Source: Acinetobacter brisouii (GTDB taxonomy: Bacteria > Pseudomonadota > Gammaproteobacteria > Pseudomonadales > Moraxellaceae). From it: a stretch of 64,000 nt of DNA. Below the pieces are notes generated by a model. That model was given only the letters and a program-made list of their open reading frames with translations. It had not been told where the DNA came from and made no database searches. Shown here piece after piece: positions 1 to 9,333 of the stretch (its first letter is position 1; each line of letters starts with the position of its first letter). The translations under genes and the position numbers were made by a program. The DNA is taken from assembly GCF_008993995.1 (NCBI RefSeq), contig NZ_BKNN01000001.1:103291-167290 (forward strand), written 5' to 3'.

Positions 1-426
1 TGCATCGAGCAAAGTGCTGTGTGTCCCCAGTAACAGCACACCCTGACCTTTTTGCTGAGCATGGGTGATATGTTCCAGACCTTCAATCGTCACACGATCT
101 TTAAACCATTTGGGTTTATACCACGCATTTAAGGTTTCAAATGTACCGAGCATCATGTCGACAAAGACTTGCTTGGCTTGTTGTTCTACTTTCGCCTGTG
201 ACCATTCGGGAAAACACACTTGCAGGTTGCGAATGGTGGTTTTACGACGAGACTTGAGATATTTCCATGCCAAGTTTGCTAAAAGGTGTGCCAGACTGCG
301 TTGAATGCCCCACGGCAAGATGGCAAGCAGCATCAGAAACACAATCGCAAGCCATACCCCCCAATATTTAGGCAGTAGAAAAGACCATTGAAATTGACCA
401 GGAATATACGCTTGCTGTTTACTCAT
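1..426 (-). CDS. LpxL/HtrB-type lipid A (lauroyl) acyltransferase, 3' part outside window
   Basis: The first 142 codons of a minus-strand gene are visible, starting at the ATG on 424-426. A hydrophobic segment near residues 20-40 is the usual N-terminal inner-membrane anchor of late lipid A acyltransferases, which transfer acyl chains from acyl-ACP to Kdo2-lipid A on the cytoplasmic face. At the window edge the protein reads GTHSTLLDA, which contains the family's catalytic HX4D motif (His then Asp five residues on). Whether it is LpxL-like or LpxM-like cannot be told from this fragment; the rest of the gene lies outside the window. Confidence 0.85.
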   Translation of the reverse strand, partial: MSKQQAYIPGQFQWSFLLPKYWGVWLAIVFLMLLAILPWGIQRSLAHLLANLAWKYLKSRRKTTIRNLQVCFPEWSQAKVEQQAKQVFVDMMLGTFETLNAWYKPKWFKDRVTIEGLEHITHAQQKGQGVLLLGTHSTLLDA

Positions 427-610
427 ATGGCGATAAAAACTGAATAAAAAACTGCACGCAGTGTAGCATGAACTGATTTTTAAAATTCAAAGACTTCTGT
501 GAATGGCATGATCTTCTCATTCGGAAAGAAAAATAAAGTGAACGGATCAATATTTCAAATTGCGTTAAAGTCAGTCCTAACACATACAAACTGAAAACAG
601 GTAGAGAACA

Positions 611-1162
611 ATGAAAACCATTCAAATCCTGCAAGGAGATATTACTGAATTGGCTGTGGATGCGATTGTCAATGCAGCCAACACCTCATTACTGGGCGGT
701 GGTGGCGTGGATGGAGCAATTCATCGAAAAGGCGGTGCTGAAATTTTAAAGGAATGTCAGCAGATACGTGCACAACAAGGCGGCTGTGCGGTGGGCGAGG
801 CTGTGATTACCCATGCGGGTTTATTGCCTGCGAAATACGTGATTCATACGGTTGGCCCGATCTGGCGAAATGGTATGTATGAAGAAGATCAGTTTTTGGA
901 AAATGCCTACCTGAATAGTCTAAAGCTCGCAGAAGCCCACCAATTGCACCGAATCGCATTTCCCAATATTTCAACAGGTGTGTATGGCTTTCCCAAAGCG
1001 CGTGCGGTCAATATTGCCTTAGCCACCGTGATTGATTTTCTTAAAACCTCAACACAGGTTGAAGAAGTCATTTTTGTGTGCTTTGATCAGGAAAATTATC
1101 AGCTTTATCAGCAAGAAAGTTTAAGTCATGCCAAGCAGCAGAGCGATTTACGCTTACTTTAA
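611..1162 (+). CDS. ymdB: Macro-domain O-acetyl-ADP-ribose deacetylase (YmdB type)
   Basis: This 183-residue protein is a single macro domain, about the length of E. coli YmdB (around 177). It carries the ADP-ribose-binding signatures: QGDIT near residue 9, [19 protein letters not shown] near 22-41, and a second glycine-rich loop, [10 protein letters not shown], near 119. Family members hydrolyse O-acetyl-ADP-ribose and can remove ADP-ribose from proteins; E. coli YmdB also modulates RNase III. The ATG follows a purine-rich site (GAGAACA). The DUF1272 gene begins 18 bases downstream on the same strand, so the two may be co-transcribed. Confidence 0.93.
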   Translation: MKTIQILQGDITELAVDAIVNAANTSLLGGGGVDGAIHRKGGAEILKECQQIRAQQGGCAVGEAVITHAGLLPAKYVIHTVGPIWRNGMYEEDQFLENAYLNSLKLAEAHQLHRIAFPNISTGVYGFPKARAVNIALATVIDFLKTSTQVEEVIFVCFDQENYQLYQQESLSHAKQQSDLRLL

Positions 1163-1180
1163 ATTTAATGGAAAATAACC

Positions 1181-1420
1181 ATGTTGGAACTTCGCCCTAA
1201 CTGTGAGTGTTGTAATACCGATTTAGCCGTGAATTCAAAAGATGTACTGATCTGTTCATTTGAATGCACCTTTTGCTTGGCATGTAGTGAGCAAATTTTA
1301 AATTTTATTTGCCCCAATTGTGGCGGTGAACTGGTGAAGCGACCGATTCGTCCAAGCAATAAACTTGAAAAATATCCTGCATCAACTCAACGGGTTTTTA
1401 ATCCGAATTTAAAGAATTAA
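1181..1420 (+). CDS. DUF1272 small zinc-ribbon-like protein
   Basis: A 79-residue protein matching the DUF1272 family (start MLELRPNCECC). It contains four cysteine pairs or near pairs: CECC at residues 8-11, C25 and C29, C32 and C35 in the stretch around CTFCLACSEQ, and CPNC near 45-48. This pattern suggests one or two bound zinc ions. The family has no established function. The gene sits 18 bases after ymdB and probably shares its transcript. Family assignment is confident; any role is unknown. Confidence 0.85.
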   Translation: MLELRPNCECCNTDLAVNSKDVLICSFECTFCLACSEQILNFICPNCGGELVKRPIRPSNKLEKYPASTQRVFNPNLKN

Positions 1421-1501
1421 TAAGCTTGTTATGCCAATATCTATTGTGTAGCAGGAGTTCATCAGTATTTGGGTTGAAAATTTAACTAGTAGGGGCAGAG
1501 T

Positions 1502-1891
1502 ATGAGAAAAATATCGCAGGTCGTGGGTGCTGTTGTTTTAGCCTGCATCATGCAATCGAGTTTTGCTGACGATCTTGGGCAAGATATGGAGATGATTGCA
1601 AAGAATTATGACATATTTCAGAACACACAAAACCCAGCACAGGCGGTAGATGCCCTGAGTGCGATGCAACAGGCAGTTTTAGATGCCAAGAAATCCATTC
1701 CCATGACATTGATCGGTGAGCCTGATCATAGCCCTAAGGTACAACAATACCAAAAAGGCTTGGATGATCTGAATGCTGAACTGACTCAAACGGTGGCTAT
1801 GGTGAAAGCTGGGCATTTGCAGCAGGCACGTGAACAGGCAATTCCTGTGATTGATCAGATCAAAAAGACCAATCACCAAAAATTTCGTTAA
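1502..1891 (+). CDS. Periplasmic cytochrome b562 family protein
   Basis: 129 residues with a clear signal peptide; cleavage after Ala22 (SSFA) leaves a 107-residue mature four-helix protein, close to the 106 of E. coli CybC. In mature numbering the predicted haem ligands are Met7 (in DDLGQDM) and His103 near the C-terminus (HQKFR), matching Met7 and His102 of cytochrome b562. This supports a haem-binding soluble electron carrier in the periplasm; the physiological partner is unknown in the family. The RBS region is AGGGGCAGAGT before the ATG. A bidirectional terminator follows at 1928-1955. Confidence 0.85.
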   Translation: MRKISQVVGAVVLACIMQSSFADDLGQDMEMIAKNYDIFQNTQNPAQAVDALSAMQQAVLDAKKSIPMTLIGEPDHSPKVQQYQKGLDDLNAELTQTVAMVKAGHLQQAREQAIPVIDQIKKTNHQKFR

Positions 1892-1927
1892 TACCTCATG
1901 TTCAAGAAGCCTGAATGAACCCAAATG

Positions 1928-1955
1928 AAAAAACCACGCCTTAGCGTGGTTTTTT
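1928..1955. terminator. Bidirectional intrinsic terminator (cytochrome b562 / uup)
   Basis: Perfect stem AACCACGC-CTTA-GCGTGGTT flanked by an A run on one side and a T run on the other, placed between two convergent genes, so it can end transcription from both. Confidence 0.85.
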
Positions 1956-1970
1956 AGATACAACAGAAGA

Positions 1971-3884
1971 TTAATTGCCGTTGGACATATTTTCTAGTTC
2001 ATCCCAACGCTCTAATTTTTCAAGCAGAACTTCTTCAATTTCTGCTAAGCGTTGGCTGGCTTGAGTGGCTGCATCGGCATCTTTAACGAACCATGAACCA
2101 TCTGCCAGTTTTTCCGACAGCTCGCTTTGTTCAGCTTCAAGATTCTCAATTTCAGCAGGGAGTTGTTCAAGCTCACGCTGATCTTTATAGCTGAGTTTCA
2201 CTTTCTTGGTCGGTGCTGCTTGGGCAGCGAGTTTCTCGGCTTCTGCTTTCGCTTGGGCTTTTTTCACATCGGCTTTTTGATCAACGACTTTTTCATCAGG
2301 GCGTTGTAGCAAATAGTCCTGATAACCACCGATATATTCAGCAATACCGCCTTTACCATCGAACACCCAAGTTGAAGTGACCACGTTGTCCATAAAGGCA
2401 CGATCATGGCTGATCAACAGTAATGTGCCTTTGTATTCAGCCAGCATTTCTTCAAGCAGCTCAAGTGTCACCATATCCAAGTCATTGGTCGGTTCGTCCA
2501 TAACAATCAGGTTAGATGGCTTGAGCAAGAGTTTTGCCAGTAGGACACGGTTACGCTCACCGCCTGACAAGGCTTTCACAGGGGTGCGGGCACGTTCAGG
2601 CGAGAACAGGAAGTCTTGTAAATAGCTGTAGATATGACGGCGTTGACCATTCACATCGACAAAGTCGGAACCTTCAGACACATTGGCAGCCACCGATTTT
2701 TCAAGCTCAAGCTGATTACGCAACTGATCAAAGTAAGCCACTTCAAGCTGTGTACCTGTTTTCACTGTACCTGTGTGTTCGACATCGCCCAAAATGGCTT
2801 TAATCAGTGTGGTTTTACCAACACCGTTATCACCGACAAGACCGATACGATCGCCACGCATGACCAATGCAGAGAAGTCATGAATGAGCGGTTTGTCACC
2901 ATATTGAACACTCAAATGCTCAATATCAAAGACCAGTTTACCTGAGCGCTGTGCTTCCTGAACGCCCATGTTGACTTTGCCTTGCTGGAAGCGGCGGGCT
3001 TTAGATTCTTCACGTAAGGCTTTTAATGCGCGCACACGACCTTCATTACGGGTACGACGTGCTTTAATGCCTTGGCGAATCCACGCTTCTTCTTCAGCGA
3101 GTTTTTTATCAAACAAAGCATTTTGCTTTTCTTCAGCTTCAAGCTGTTGGGCCTTTAGTTCAAGATAACGTGAATAGTTACCTTCAAAGCTGCGCAATGT
3201 ACCACGATCAAGCTCGACAATCCGTGTGGCTAAGCTGTCTACAAATGCACGGTCATGCGAAATAAATAACAGGGTTAAGTTATTTTGATCGAGTAAGAAT
3301 TTTTCTAACCATTCGATACTTTCGACATCCAAATGGTTGGTGGGTTCGTCGAGTAACAGCACATCAGGTTGAGTTAAAAGTGCGCGAGCCAATAGTACAC
3401 GACGTTTACGACCACCCGATAAATCCGCCAAATCGGCATTTGGGTCTAAGCCCATTTTGCCTAAAATGGTGTTGACCTTGTTTTCAAGTGACCAGCCATC
3501 AAGCTGATCAAGTTTGTGCTGTAAGTCGCCCATGCGTTCGCAGGCAGCCATATCACCAAGTACGCAAGCATCGCTTGCCGTATGATATTGTTTTAAAACT
3601 TCAGCCGCTTCACCTGCGCCATCGGCGACGATGTCAGCAACTTTACCCGAATCCATCGGTACATCTTGGGCAAGCATGGAAATGGTTAAGCCATTTTGCA
3701 CTAAAACTTCACCATGATCGGGCAATAAGCTTCCCTCAATCAGTTTAAGTAAAGTAGACTTACCCTCGCCGTTGCGCCCAATCAAACACACTCGTTCGCC
3801 ACGTTCCAAATTAAAGTTCGCGCCGTCGAGAAGGGCAGGTCCACCAAATGCAAGTTGGACATCCCTTAAAGTAATATAGGCCAT
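1971..3884 (-). CDS. uup: ABC-F family ATPase Uup
   Basis: A 637-residue soluble protein with two ABC ATPase domains and no membrane segments, the same size as E. coli Uup (635). Walker A motifs are GRNGEGKST (about residue 36) and GDNGVGKTT (about 351). Signature motifs are LSGGRKRRVLLARAL and LSGGERNRVLLAKLL. Walker B plus switch regions read LLLDEPTNHLD and IVMDEPTNDLD. The C-terminal 90 or so residues form the charged coiled-coil typical of Uup, which binds DNA. ABC-F proteins act on ribosomes; Uup is also linked to precise transposon excision in E. coli. The start follows AGGAAACTCT. It is divergent from slyX with 35 bases between start codons. Confidence 0.93.
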   Translation of the reverse strand: MAYITLRDVQLAFGGPALLDGANFNLERGERVCLIGRNGEGKSTLLKLIEGSLLPDHGEVLVQNGLTISMLAQDVPMDSGKVADIVADGAGEAAEVLKQYHTASDACVLGDMAACERMGDLQHKLDQLDGWSLENKVNTILGKMGLDPNADLADLSGGRKRRVLLARALLTQPDVLLLDEPTNHLDVESIEWLEKFLLDQNNLTLLFISHDRAFVDSLATRIVELDRGTLRSFEGNYSRYLELKAQQLEAEEKQNALFDKKLAEEEAWIRQGIKARRTRNEGRVRALKALREESKARRFQQGKVNMGVQEAQRSGKLVFDIEHLSVQYGDKPLIHDFSALVMRGDRIGLVGDNGVGKTTLIKAILGDVEHTGTVKTGTQLEVAYFDQLRNQLELEKSVAANVSEGSDFVDVNGQRRHIYSYLQDFLFSPERARTPVKALSGGERNRVLLAKLLLKPSNLIVMDEPTNDLDMVTLELLEEMLAEYKGTLLLISHDRAFMDNVVTSTWVFDGKGGIAEYIGGYQDYLLQRPDEKVVDQKADVKKAQAKAEAEKLAAQAAPTKKVKLSYKDQRELEQLPAEIENLEAEQSELSEKLADGSWFVKDADAATQASQRLAEIEEVLLEKLERWDELENMSNGN

Positions 3885-3919
3885 AGAGTTTCCTAAAATC
3901 TCAAATTGAGGAGTGTTAA

Positions 3920-4162
3920 ATGACTAAACCACCATACGATGATCAAGCGTCATTTTCCGCACCCATTGAAGATTTGCAAGTCCGAATTGCATTTTTAGAT
4001 GATTTAGTTGAACAATTAAATGAGCAACTGGCTCGTCAAAGTCAGGAAATTGCGGATTTACAAAAACAAATGCAGTTATTGTATCAGCGTGTTGAAGCTG
4101 CCGATTTGTCAGAAGGTGTTGCGCCGTTTGACCCAATGACCAATAAACCACCGCATTACTAA
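3920..4162 (+). CDS. slyX: SlyX family coiled-coil protein
   Basis: 80 residues; the central part (about 16-60) has a heptad pattern predicting a coiled coil (repeated L/I with E, Q, N), and the protein ends in PPHY, the characteristic SlyX C-terminus. The function of SlyX is not established. A strong RBS (TTGAGGAGTGTTAA) precedes the ATG. It is divergent from uup and upstream of the NYN gene pair. Confidence 0.88.
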   Translation: MTKPPYDDQASFSAPIEDLQVRIAFLDDLVEQLNEQLARQSQEIADLQKQMQLLYQRVEAADLSEGVAPFDPMTNKPPHY

Positions 4163-4227
4163 ACATCTGTTTTCAGTGTTTTTGGACTGGGTTATAGTAG
4201 AATGAAAATCTCATATTTTATTCTTCA

Positions 4228-4578
4228 ATGAAAAAAATATGATTACTGGACATCGAGAATTGTCCCCAGACATCACAAAATATCAAGAAGTTATTAATTC
4301 AATATGACTTGATTTTTGTTGTCTATTTAACCTCGAATGTCAATTTTTCATTGGATGCCATTTACTCCCTGATTTCTTATATCAAAGCGGATAAATTTAA
4401 CCTGATTAAAATTCCGATTGCAGGACGCAGTTCTGCTGATTTTGGTTTGACATATATTGCTGGGCAACTCAGCCAAAAATATCAGGCAGATGAATATACG
4501 TTTGATGTAATATCCAATGATCACACCACCGAATATGTTGTAGAATTACTACGTTTAAATAGATTCAATAAAAATTAA
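4228..4578 (+). pseudogene. NYN/PIN-like domain gene interrupted by one in-frame TGA (tandem paralogue of the next gene)
   Basis: From the ATG at 4228 the reading frame is MKKI, a TGA at 4240-4242, then LLDIENC and an otherwise uninterrupted frame to 4578. The next gene starts MSVKKILLLDIEN, so the TGA falls exactly on a leucine codon (TTA there). All three acidic PIN-like positions remain: LLDIEN, SSADFGLTYIAGQL and ISNDH. The product would be about 116 residues, an NYN domain without the C-terminal winged-helix part of its neighbour. No downstream start codon would retain the first catalytic Asp; the first in-frame ATG is at 4309. A recent nonsense mutation in a tandem duplicate is the simplest reading; a sequencing error is possible. 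Confidence 0.75.
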
Positions 4579-4591
4579 GTTTAGAACAATC

Positions 4592-5275
4592 ATGTCAGTC
4601 AAAAAAATATTATTGCTCGATATCGAAAATATTCACCATAATGATCAACAAATTTTGACAACCTTGCAGCACTATCATCGGGTTTATTTGGTCTATGCCA
4701 AATCATCCTTAAAAATAGGGTTAGATCATTTACCTGAATTAGCCGCTTTAGTGAATCAAGATCGTTTACGCCTTTTAAAAATGCCACATGGCGGTGCAAA
4801 TGCTGCTGACTTTGGCTTATCTTTTATTGCAGGTCAGTTGGCTGCAACGGCTAAAAAGCGAACTGAGTTTTATATCTGTTCTCATGATCAGGCGATTGGG
4901 CATATTGTAGATTTGTTAAAAATGGCAGGTTTTTTTGCCAAACAAATTGGAGAAAGTTATCCACCTCAGCCAGAAACCCAAATTCAAGTGATAGAGCAGC
5001 AATTGACAGTGATTGCGCCGCCAGAAGTTACGGCTATATCAACACAACACAAGGCGTTACTTCAATACTGTCGTATTGTCAGTAAAATGAAAAATCATCC
5101 TGTTCGTCTTGAGAGCTTAAAAAATAGTGTGAAATCTTATTTAAAACTGAATGATGAACCAACAGAACAGTTTATTTTACTTTTACAAAAAGAAAAAATC
5201 GTGCAAGTGAACCAAAATAAAGTCAGTTTTAATCAGTCAAAAATGAACATATGGCTGCAAACTCATACAAGCTGA
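4592..5275 (+). CDS. NYN (PIN-like) domain protein with C-terminal winged-helix-like (OST-HTH-like) region
   Basis: 227 residues. The N-terminal 125 residues are an NYN/PIN-like fold: LLLDIEN (residues 7-13), ANAADFGLSFIAGQL (about 66-80) and SHDQAIGHIVDLL supply the conserved acidic residues of predicted metal-dependent nucleases. Residues about 150-225 look like a small winged helix (LLQYCRIVSKMKNHPVRLES and following), comparable to OST-HTH domains that often accompany NYN domains and bind RNA. The role is inferred as an RNA-processing or RNA-turnover factor; no substrate can be named. It lies 13 bases after a broken paralogue that retains only the NYN part. Confidence 0.72.
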   Translation: MSVKKILLLDIENIHHNDQQILTTLQHYHRVYLVYAKSSLKIGLDHLPELAALVNQDRLRLLKMPHGGANAADFGLSFIAGQLAATAKKRTEFYICSHDQAIGHIVDLLKMAGFFAKQIGESYPPQPETQIQVIEQQLTVIAPPEVTAISTQHKALLQYCRIVSKMKNHPVRLESLKNSVKSYLKLNDEPTEQFILLLQKEKIVQVNQNKVSFNQSKMNIWLQTHTS

Positions 5276-5359
5276 TCTGCACTTGATCAGTAAAACTTGC
5301 CTTTTCTATTCAGCTTATGTAACTCTAATATAAAGATGAATAGATGAAGAACGTCAGGT

Positions 5360-5800
5360 ATGGGTCTTTGGATTACCATTATTATTGTGGTGTTTGTACT
5401 GGGGTCAATTTTAGGTTTACGGGTCAATCCGCGTGAAAAAGCCTTGGGCATCATGCGTGACAAAGCGCGTAAGATGGGATTGCATCCACGTTTGATTGTT
5501 GCACCAGAATGGACAAATATTCCCAAAGCCACTGAAAGTCGTGCCAGTATGGTGGCCTATTACAGTGTGCTATTACCCGATGCAAAACTACCTTTAATGC
5601 GTGCTCGAGTGAAAGATCAACAACTTGAGCTAGTGTATGGGGATGAGAAATTTAAAGATTATCCCATTGCATTAAAGGGGATTTATGCTATTGATATGCA
5701 GGCGAACTGTGTTGGTGCATATTGGGATGAACATGCAGACTTGCATGCAACCCAATTAGAAGCAATGAAAGCATACTTAACAGCTTTGGCTGAACTTTAA
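5360..5800 (+). CDS. Membrane-anchored protein of unknown function upstream of topA
   Basis: 146 residues. Residues 2-20 form one hydrophobic helix (MGLWITIIIVVFVLGSILGL); the rest is soluble and probably cytoplasmic, beginning with a basic segment (RVNPREKALGIMRDKARKMG). I do not recognise a named family. topA starts 30 bases downstream on the same strand, so joint transcription is likely. The chosen ATG lies after GAACGTCAGGT with a modest RBS. A reviewer would likely label it hypothetical; that it is a real gene is supported by its intact frame and its neighbour spacing. Confidence 0.7.
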   Translation: MGLWITIIIVVFVLGSILGLRVNPREKALGIMRDKARKMGLHPRLIVAPEWTNIPKATESRASMVAYYSVLLPDAKLPLMRARVKDQQLELVYGDEKFKDYPIALKGIYAIDMQANCVGAYWDEHADLHATQLEAMKAYLTALAEL

Positions 5801-5829
5801 AATTTTAGAAATAGGAAACGAATACCATT

Positions 5830-8475
5830 ATGGCGAATGCTCCTCGGTCTAGCGCTAAAACGACTACAGAACAATCCGCGAGTGCGACTAAAAAACGCGC
5901 ACTGGTGATTGTGGAGTCGCCAGCCAAAGCGAAAACCATTAACAAGTATTTGGGGAATGAATATATCGTCAAGTCTTCGGTCGGTCACGTTCGTGACTTG
6001 CCGACAGGCGGTTCAGCCAATAAAACGGGTGAGAAAAAACCAACCACCCGTACCAAATTAACCGATGCCGAGAAACAGCAAAAATCACAGCTTGCGCTGA
6101 TCAATCGTATGGGAGTCGACCCTGAACATGATTGGGCAGCACATTATGAAGTTTTGCCGGGCAAAGAACATGTGGTTGCTGAGTTAAAAAAACTGGCTTC
6201 ACAAGTCGATGAAATCTATCTCGCAACGGATTTGGACCGTGAAGGGGAAGCGATTGCTTGGCATTTACGTGAAGTGATCGGTGGCGATGACTCGCGTTAT
6301 CAGCGTGTGGTGTTTAACGAAATTACCAAAAATGCCATTCAGGAAGCGTTTAAGCATCCGACTCGTTTAGATATTCACCGTGTTAATGCACAACAAGCTC
6401 GTCGTTTCTTAGACCGAGTGGTTGGCTTTATGATTTCACCACTGTTGTGGGAGAAAATTGCACGTGGTTTATCGGCAGGACGTGTTCAATCAGTTGCGGT
6501 TAAACTGGTGGTAGAGCGTGAGCGTGAAATTCGTGCTTTTATCCCAGAAGAATATTGGCAAGTCTTTGCAGATACTAAATCTTTGAACGATGACATTCGT
6601 CTAGAAGCAGTCAAGCAAGCAGGCAAGACCCTCAAATTACGCAATAAAGCGGAAACTGATGCTGTATTGAAGATCTTAAAAGATGCTCAATATAAAGTTG
6701 TTAACCGCGAGGATAAACCAACCAAGGTTAATCCAAGTGCGCCATATATCACCTCGACGTTACAACAGGCAGCCAGTACGCGTTTAGGTTTCTCTGTGAA
6801 GAAAACCATGATGTTGGCGCAGCGTTTGTACGAAGCAGGTTTTATTACCTACATGCGTACCGACTCGACTTTCTTGAGTGATGATGCGGTGAATATGGTT
6901 CGTCACCATATTGAAACGGAATTTGGCGCGAAATACTTGCCAGAAAAACCAAATCGTTATGGCAATAAAGCGGGTGCACAAGAAGCGCATGAAGCCATTC
7001 GTCCATCTAACGTAGCCCTTTCAGGTGATCAGTTGGTGGGTGTAGAGCGTGATGCCCAGCGTTTGTATGATTTAATCTGGCGCCAATTTGTGGCATGTCA
7101 GATGACACCAGCGGAATATCTATCTTCAACCATTTTGGTCGATGCCAATGGTGTTGAACTAAAAGCCAAAGGTCGTACTTTGGTATTTGATGGCTTTACC
7201 AAAGTCCGTGGTCAAAACAAGTCTGATGATGATGTGTTGTTGCCTGCGGTGAAAGTCGGTGAAGTCCTTAATCTGGAAAAACTTGATCCATCACAACATT
7301 TTACCAAGCCACCAGCACGCTTTACAGAAGCGTCTTTGGTCAAAGAATTGGAAAAACGTGGGATTGGTCGACCATCGACCTATGCTGCGATTATTTCGAC
7401 CATTCAGGAACGCGGTTACGTCAAACTGGAAAATCGTCGTCTCTTTGCGGAAAAAATGGGTGAGATTGTCACTGACCGCTTGGATGAAAGTTTTAACAAC
7501 CTGATGAACTATGCGTTTACAGCAGATCTTGAAGGTCAGCTCGATAGAGTTGCAACAGGTGAGCGTAACTGGAAAGAGTTACTCGACACGTTCTATGGTG
7601 ACTTTAAAAACCGTTTAACAGTCGCACAAGGCGATCATGGTATGCGCCGTAATCAGCCTGTGGAAGTGGCTGATGTTCACTGTCCAGAATGTAGCCGTCC
7701 GATGCAGGTTCGTACGGGAACAACAGGGGTGTTCCTTGGTTGTTCGGGCTATAACTTGCCACCGAAAGAACGTTGTAAAGGTACGCTTAACCTGACGCCA
7801 GTTGAGTCTTTGGCAGTGCTCTCTGATGATGATGGTGCTGAAACTGCCGATCTTATGTCTAAACGCCGTTGTCCAAAATGTGGTACGGCAATGGACAGCT
7901 ATGTGATTGATGGTGGTCGTAAACTGCATATTTGCGGGAATAACCCAGACTGCGAAGGTTATGAACTCGAAGAAGGTGAGTTCAAGATCAAAGGGTACGA
8001 TGGCCCGACCATTCCATGTGACAAGTGTGATGGTGAAATGCAATTGAAAACTGGACGTTTTGGCCCTTACTTTGCCTGCACCAGTTGTGACAATACCCGT
8101 AAAGTTCTGAAAAATGGTCAGCCTGCACCTCCACGTGTTGATCCAATTAAAATGGAACATCTCCGTTCAGCAAAACATGATGATTTCTTCGTGTTGCGAG
8201 ATGGCGCAGCAGGTCTGTTTTTGGCAGCAAGTAAGTTTCCGAAAATTCGTGAAACACGCGCACCCAAAGTAGCAGAGCTACGTACGGTGGCTGAACAGCT
8301 TGATCCGAAATATCAGTACTTATTACAAGCACCCGATGCTGACCCAGAAGGCAATGTAACGATTGTTAAATTCAGTCGTAAGAATCAGGCTCAGTATATT
8401 GGCTCTGAAAATGCCGAAGGCAAGCCGACCAAATGGAGTCTTGTTTATCAGGATGGTAAGTGGGTTGAAGGTTAA
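5830..8475 (+). CDS. topA: DNA topoisomerase I (type IA)
   Basis: 881 residues, similar to E. coli TopA (865). The TOPRIM domain starts [17 protein letters not shown] (about residue 27) and carries the metal-binding [13 protein letters not shown]. The active-site tyrosine is Tyr341 in [16 protein letters not shown] motif lies further on. The C-terminal part holds three cysteine-rich zinc ribbons: CPECSRPMQ...C...C (around 618), CPKCGTAMD...C...C (around 678) and CDKCDGEMQ...CTSC (around 730), followed by a further domain. It relaxes negative supercoils behind RNA polymerase. A terminator follows at 8499-8528. Confidence 0.97.
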   Translation: MANAPRSSAKTTTEQSASATKKRALVIVESPAKAKTINKYLGNEYIVKSSVGHVRDLPTGGSANKTGEKKPTTRTKLTDAEKQQKSQLALINRMGVDPEHDWAAHYEVLPGKEHVVAELKKLASQVDEIYLATDLDREGEAIAWHLREVIGGDDSRYQRVVFNEITKNAIQEAFKHPTRLDIHRVNAQQARRFLDRVVGFMISPLLWEKIARGLSAGRVQSVAVKLVVEREREIRAFIPEEYWQVFADTKSLNDDIRLEAVKQAGKTLKLRNKAETDAVLKILKDAQYKVVNREDKPTKVNPSAPYITSTLQQAASTRLGFSVKKTMMLAQRLYEAGFITYMRTDSTFLSDDAVNMVRHHIETEFGAKYLPEKPNRYGNKAGAQEAHEAIRPSNVALSGDQLVGVERDAQRLYDLIWRQFVACQMTPAEYLSSTILVDANGVELKAKGRTLVFDGFTKVRGQNKSDDDVLLPAVKVGEVLNLEKLDPSQHFTKPPARFTEASLVKELEKRGIGRPSTYAAIISTIQERGYVKLENRRLFAEKMGEIVTDRLDESFNNLMNYAFTADLEGQLDRVATGERNWKELLDTFYGDFKNRLTVAQGDHGMRRNQPVEVADVHCPECSRPMQVRTGTTGVFLGCSGYNLPPKERCKGTLNLTPVESLAVLSDDDGAETADLMSKRRCPKCGTAMDSYVIDGGRKLHICGNNPDCEGYELEEGEFKIKGYDGPTIPCDKCDGEMQLKTGRFGPYFACTSCDNTRKVLKNGQPAPPRVDPIKMEHLRSAKHDDFFVLRDGAAGLFLAASKFPKIRETRAPKVAELRTVAEQLDPKYQYLLQAPDADPEGNVTIVKFSRKNQAQYIGSENAEGKPTKWSLVYQDGKWVEG

Positions 8476-8498
8476 GACCGTCATTTGAAATTGATTTA

Positions 8499-8528
8499 AA
8501 AATGCTGGCAAATTTGCTGGCATTTTTT
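8499..8528 (+). terminator. topA terminator
   Basis: AATGCTGGCAAATTTGCTGGCATT folds on itself through AATGC/GCATT and GCAAA/TTTGC with two wobble pairs between, followed by a T run; placed 24 bases after the topA stop. Confidence 0.7.
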
Positions 8529-8556
8529 ATAGAACAACAATAAATAGGTTGGGGAT

Positions 8557-9315
8557 ATGTGGAAAAAAATTCGAATATTAATTTTATTGTCAGTGTTACT
8601 TGTGGTTGCGGTTAATGCATGGCGAGACCAAAACCAAAATTGGGATCTTCCAGTTTTGGTGCTATTACATCCAGTCAATGCCGATGGGCAAACCACCACT
8701 GAACAATATATTCGGCAGCTAAACATAGAAAATTTTAAGGATTCACAGAATTTTTTAGCTGAGACCAGTGCGGCTTATCGTGGAAAAAAAGTTGATTTTA
8801 TTTATCAGCTTGGGCGTGAGTTACCACAAATCCCTCCAAAAGTTCCAGAAAATGCCACCGCGCTGCAAGCGATTGTGTGGAGTTTGAAATTCCGTTATTA
8901 CGCTTGGAAGCAGCACCAGTCCAGCGATGGTCGTCCTACGGTAACCTTGTATTTAAATTATTATGATCCTCAGCAAACCTCAGCATTAAAACATTCCACA
9001 GCCTTAGAAAAAGGCAAAATTGGTTCAGTAAACCTATTTGCATCTACTGCACAGGCAGCGCAAAATGAAGTTGTGGTCACCCATGAGCTATTGCATACCT
9101 TTGGCGCAACAGATAAATATGATTTGGCTACAGGTCAACCTATTTATCCACTGGGCTATACCCAACCAGAGCAACAACCGCTTTATCCTCAAAGACAAGC
9201 CGAGATTATGGGCGGTTATATTGCACTTTCTGCAACGCAAAATAAAATGCCCGACAGTCTTACACAGGTTGGATTAAATAAAGCCACAGCGATTGAAGTG
9301 GGCTGGTTAAAATAA
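8557..9315 (+). CDS. Membrane-anchored metzincin-like putative zinc metalloprotease
   Basis: 252 residues. Residues 5-22 are a hydrophobic anchor or uncleaved signal (IRILILLSVLLVVAVNAW), so the remainder is predicted periplasmic. Residues 176-186 read HELLHTFGATD, which fits HExxHxxGxxD, the zinc site of metzincin-type proteases with Asp as third ligand; AEIMGGY at about 216-222 resembles a Met-turn (Met218). I do not recognise a named family and no substrate can be proposed. It follows topA's terminator and precedes a DUF308 membrane gene by 18 bases, so those two are probably co-transcribed. Proteolytic activity is inference from the motif only. Confidence 0.68.
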   Translation: MWKKIRILILLSVLLVVAVNAWRDQNQNWDLPVLVLLHPVNADGQTTTEQYIRQLNIENFKDSQNFLAETSAAYRGKKVDFIYQLGRELPQIPPKVPENATALQAIVWSLKFRYYAWKQHQSSDGRPTVTLYLNYYDPQQTSALKHSTALEKGKIGSVNLFASTAQAAQNEVVVTHELLHTFGATDKYDLATGQPIYPLGYTQPEQQPLYPQRQAEIMGGYIALSATQNKMPDSLTQVGLNKATAIEVGWLK

Positions 9316-9333
9316 GTCATTAGAGAAAATCTC

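Noticed and set aside
4592-5275. NYN protein as part of a toxin-antitoxin system
   Set aside because: No antitoxin-like partner is present; the neighbour is a paralogue with the same domain, not a DNA-binding antitoxin.
1971-8475. Several open frames antisense to uup and topA
   Set aside because: They lie entirely within strongly supported genes, lack RBS and family resemblance, and follow the codon periodicity of the sense genes.
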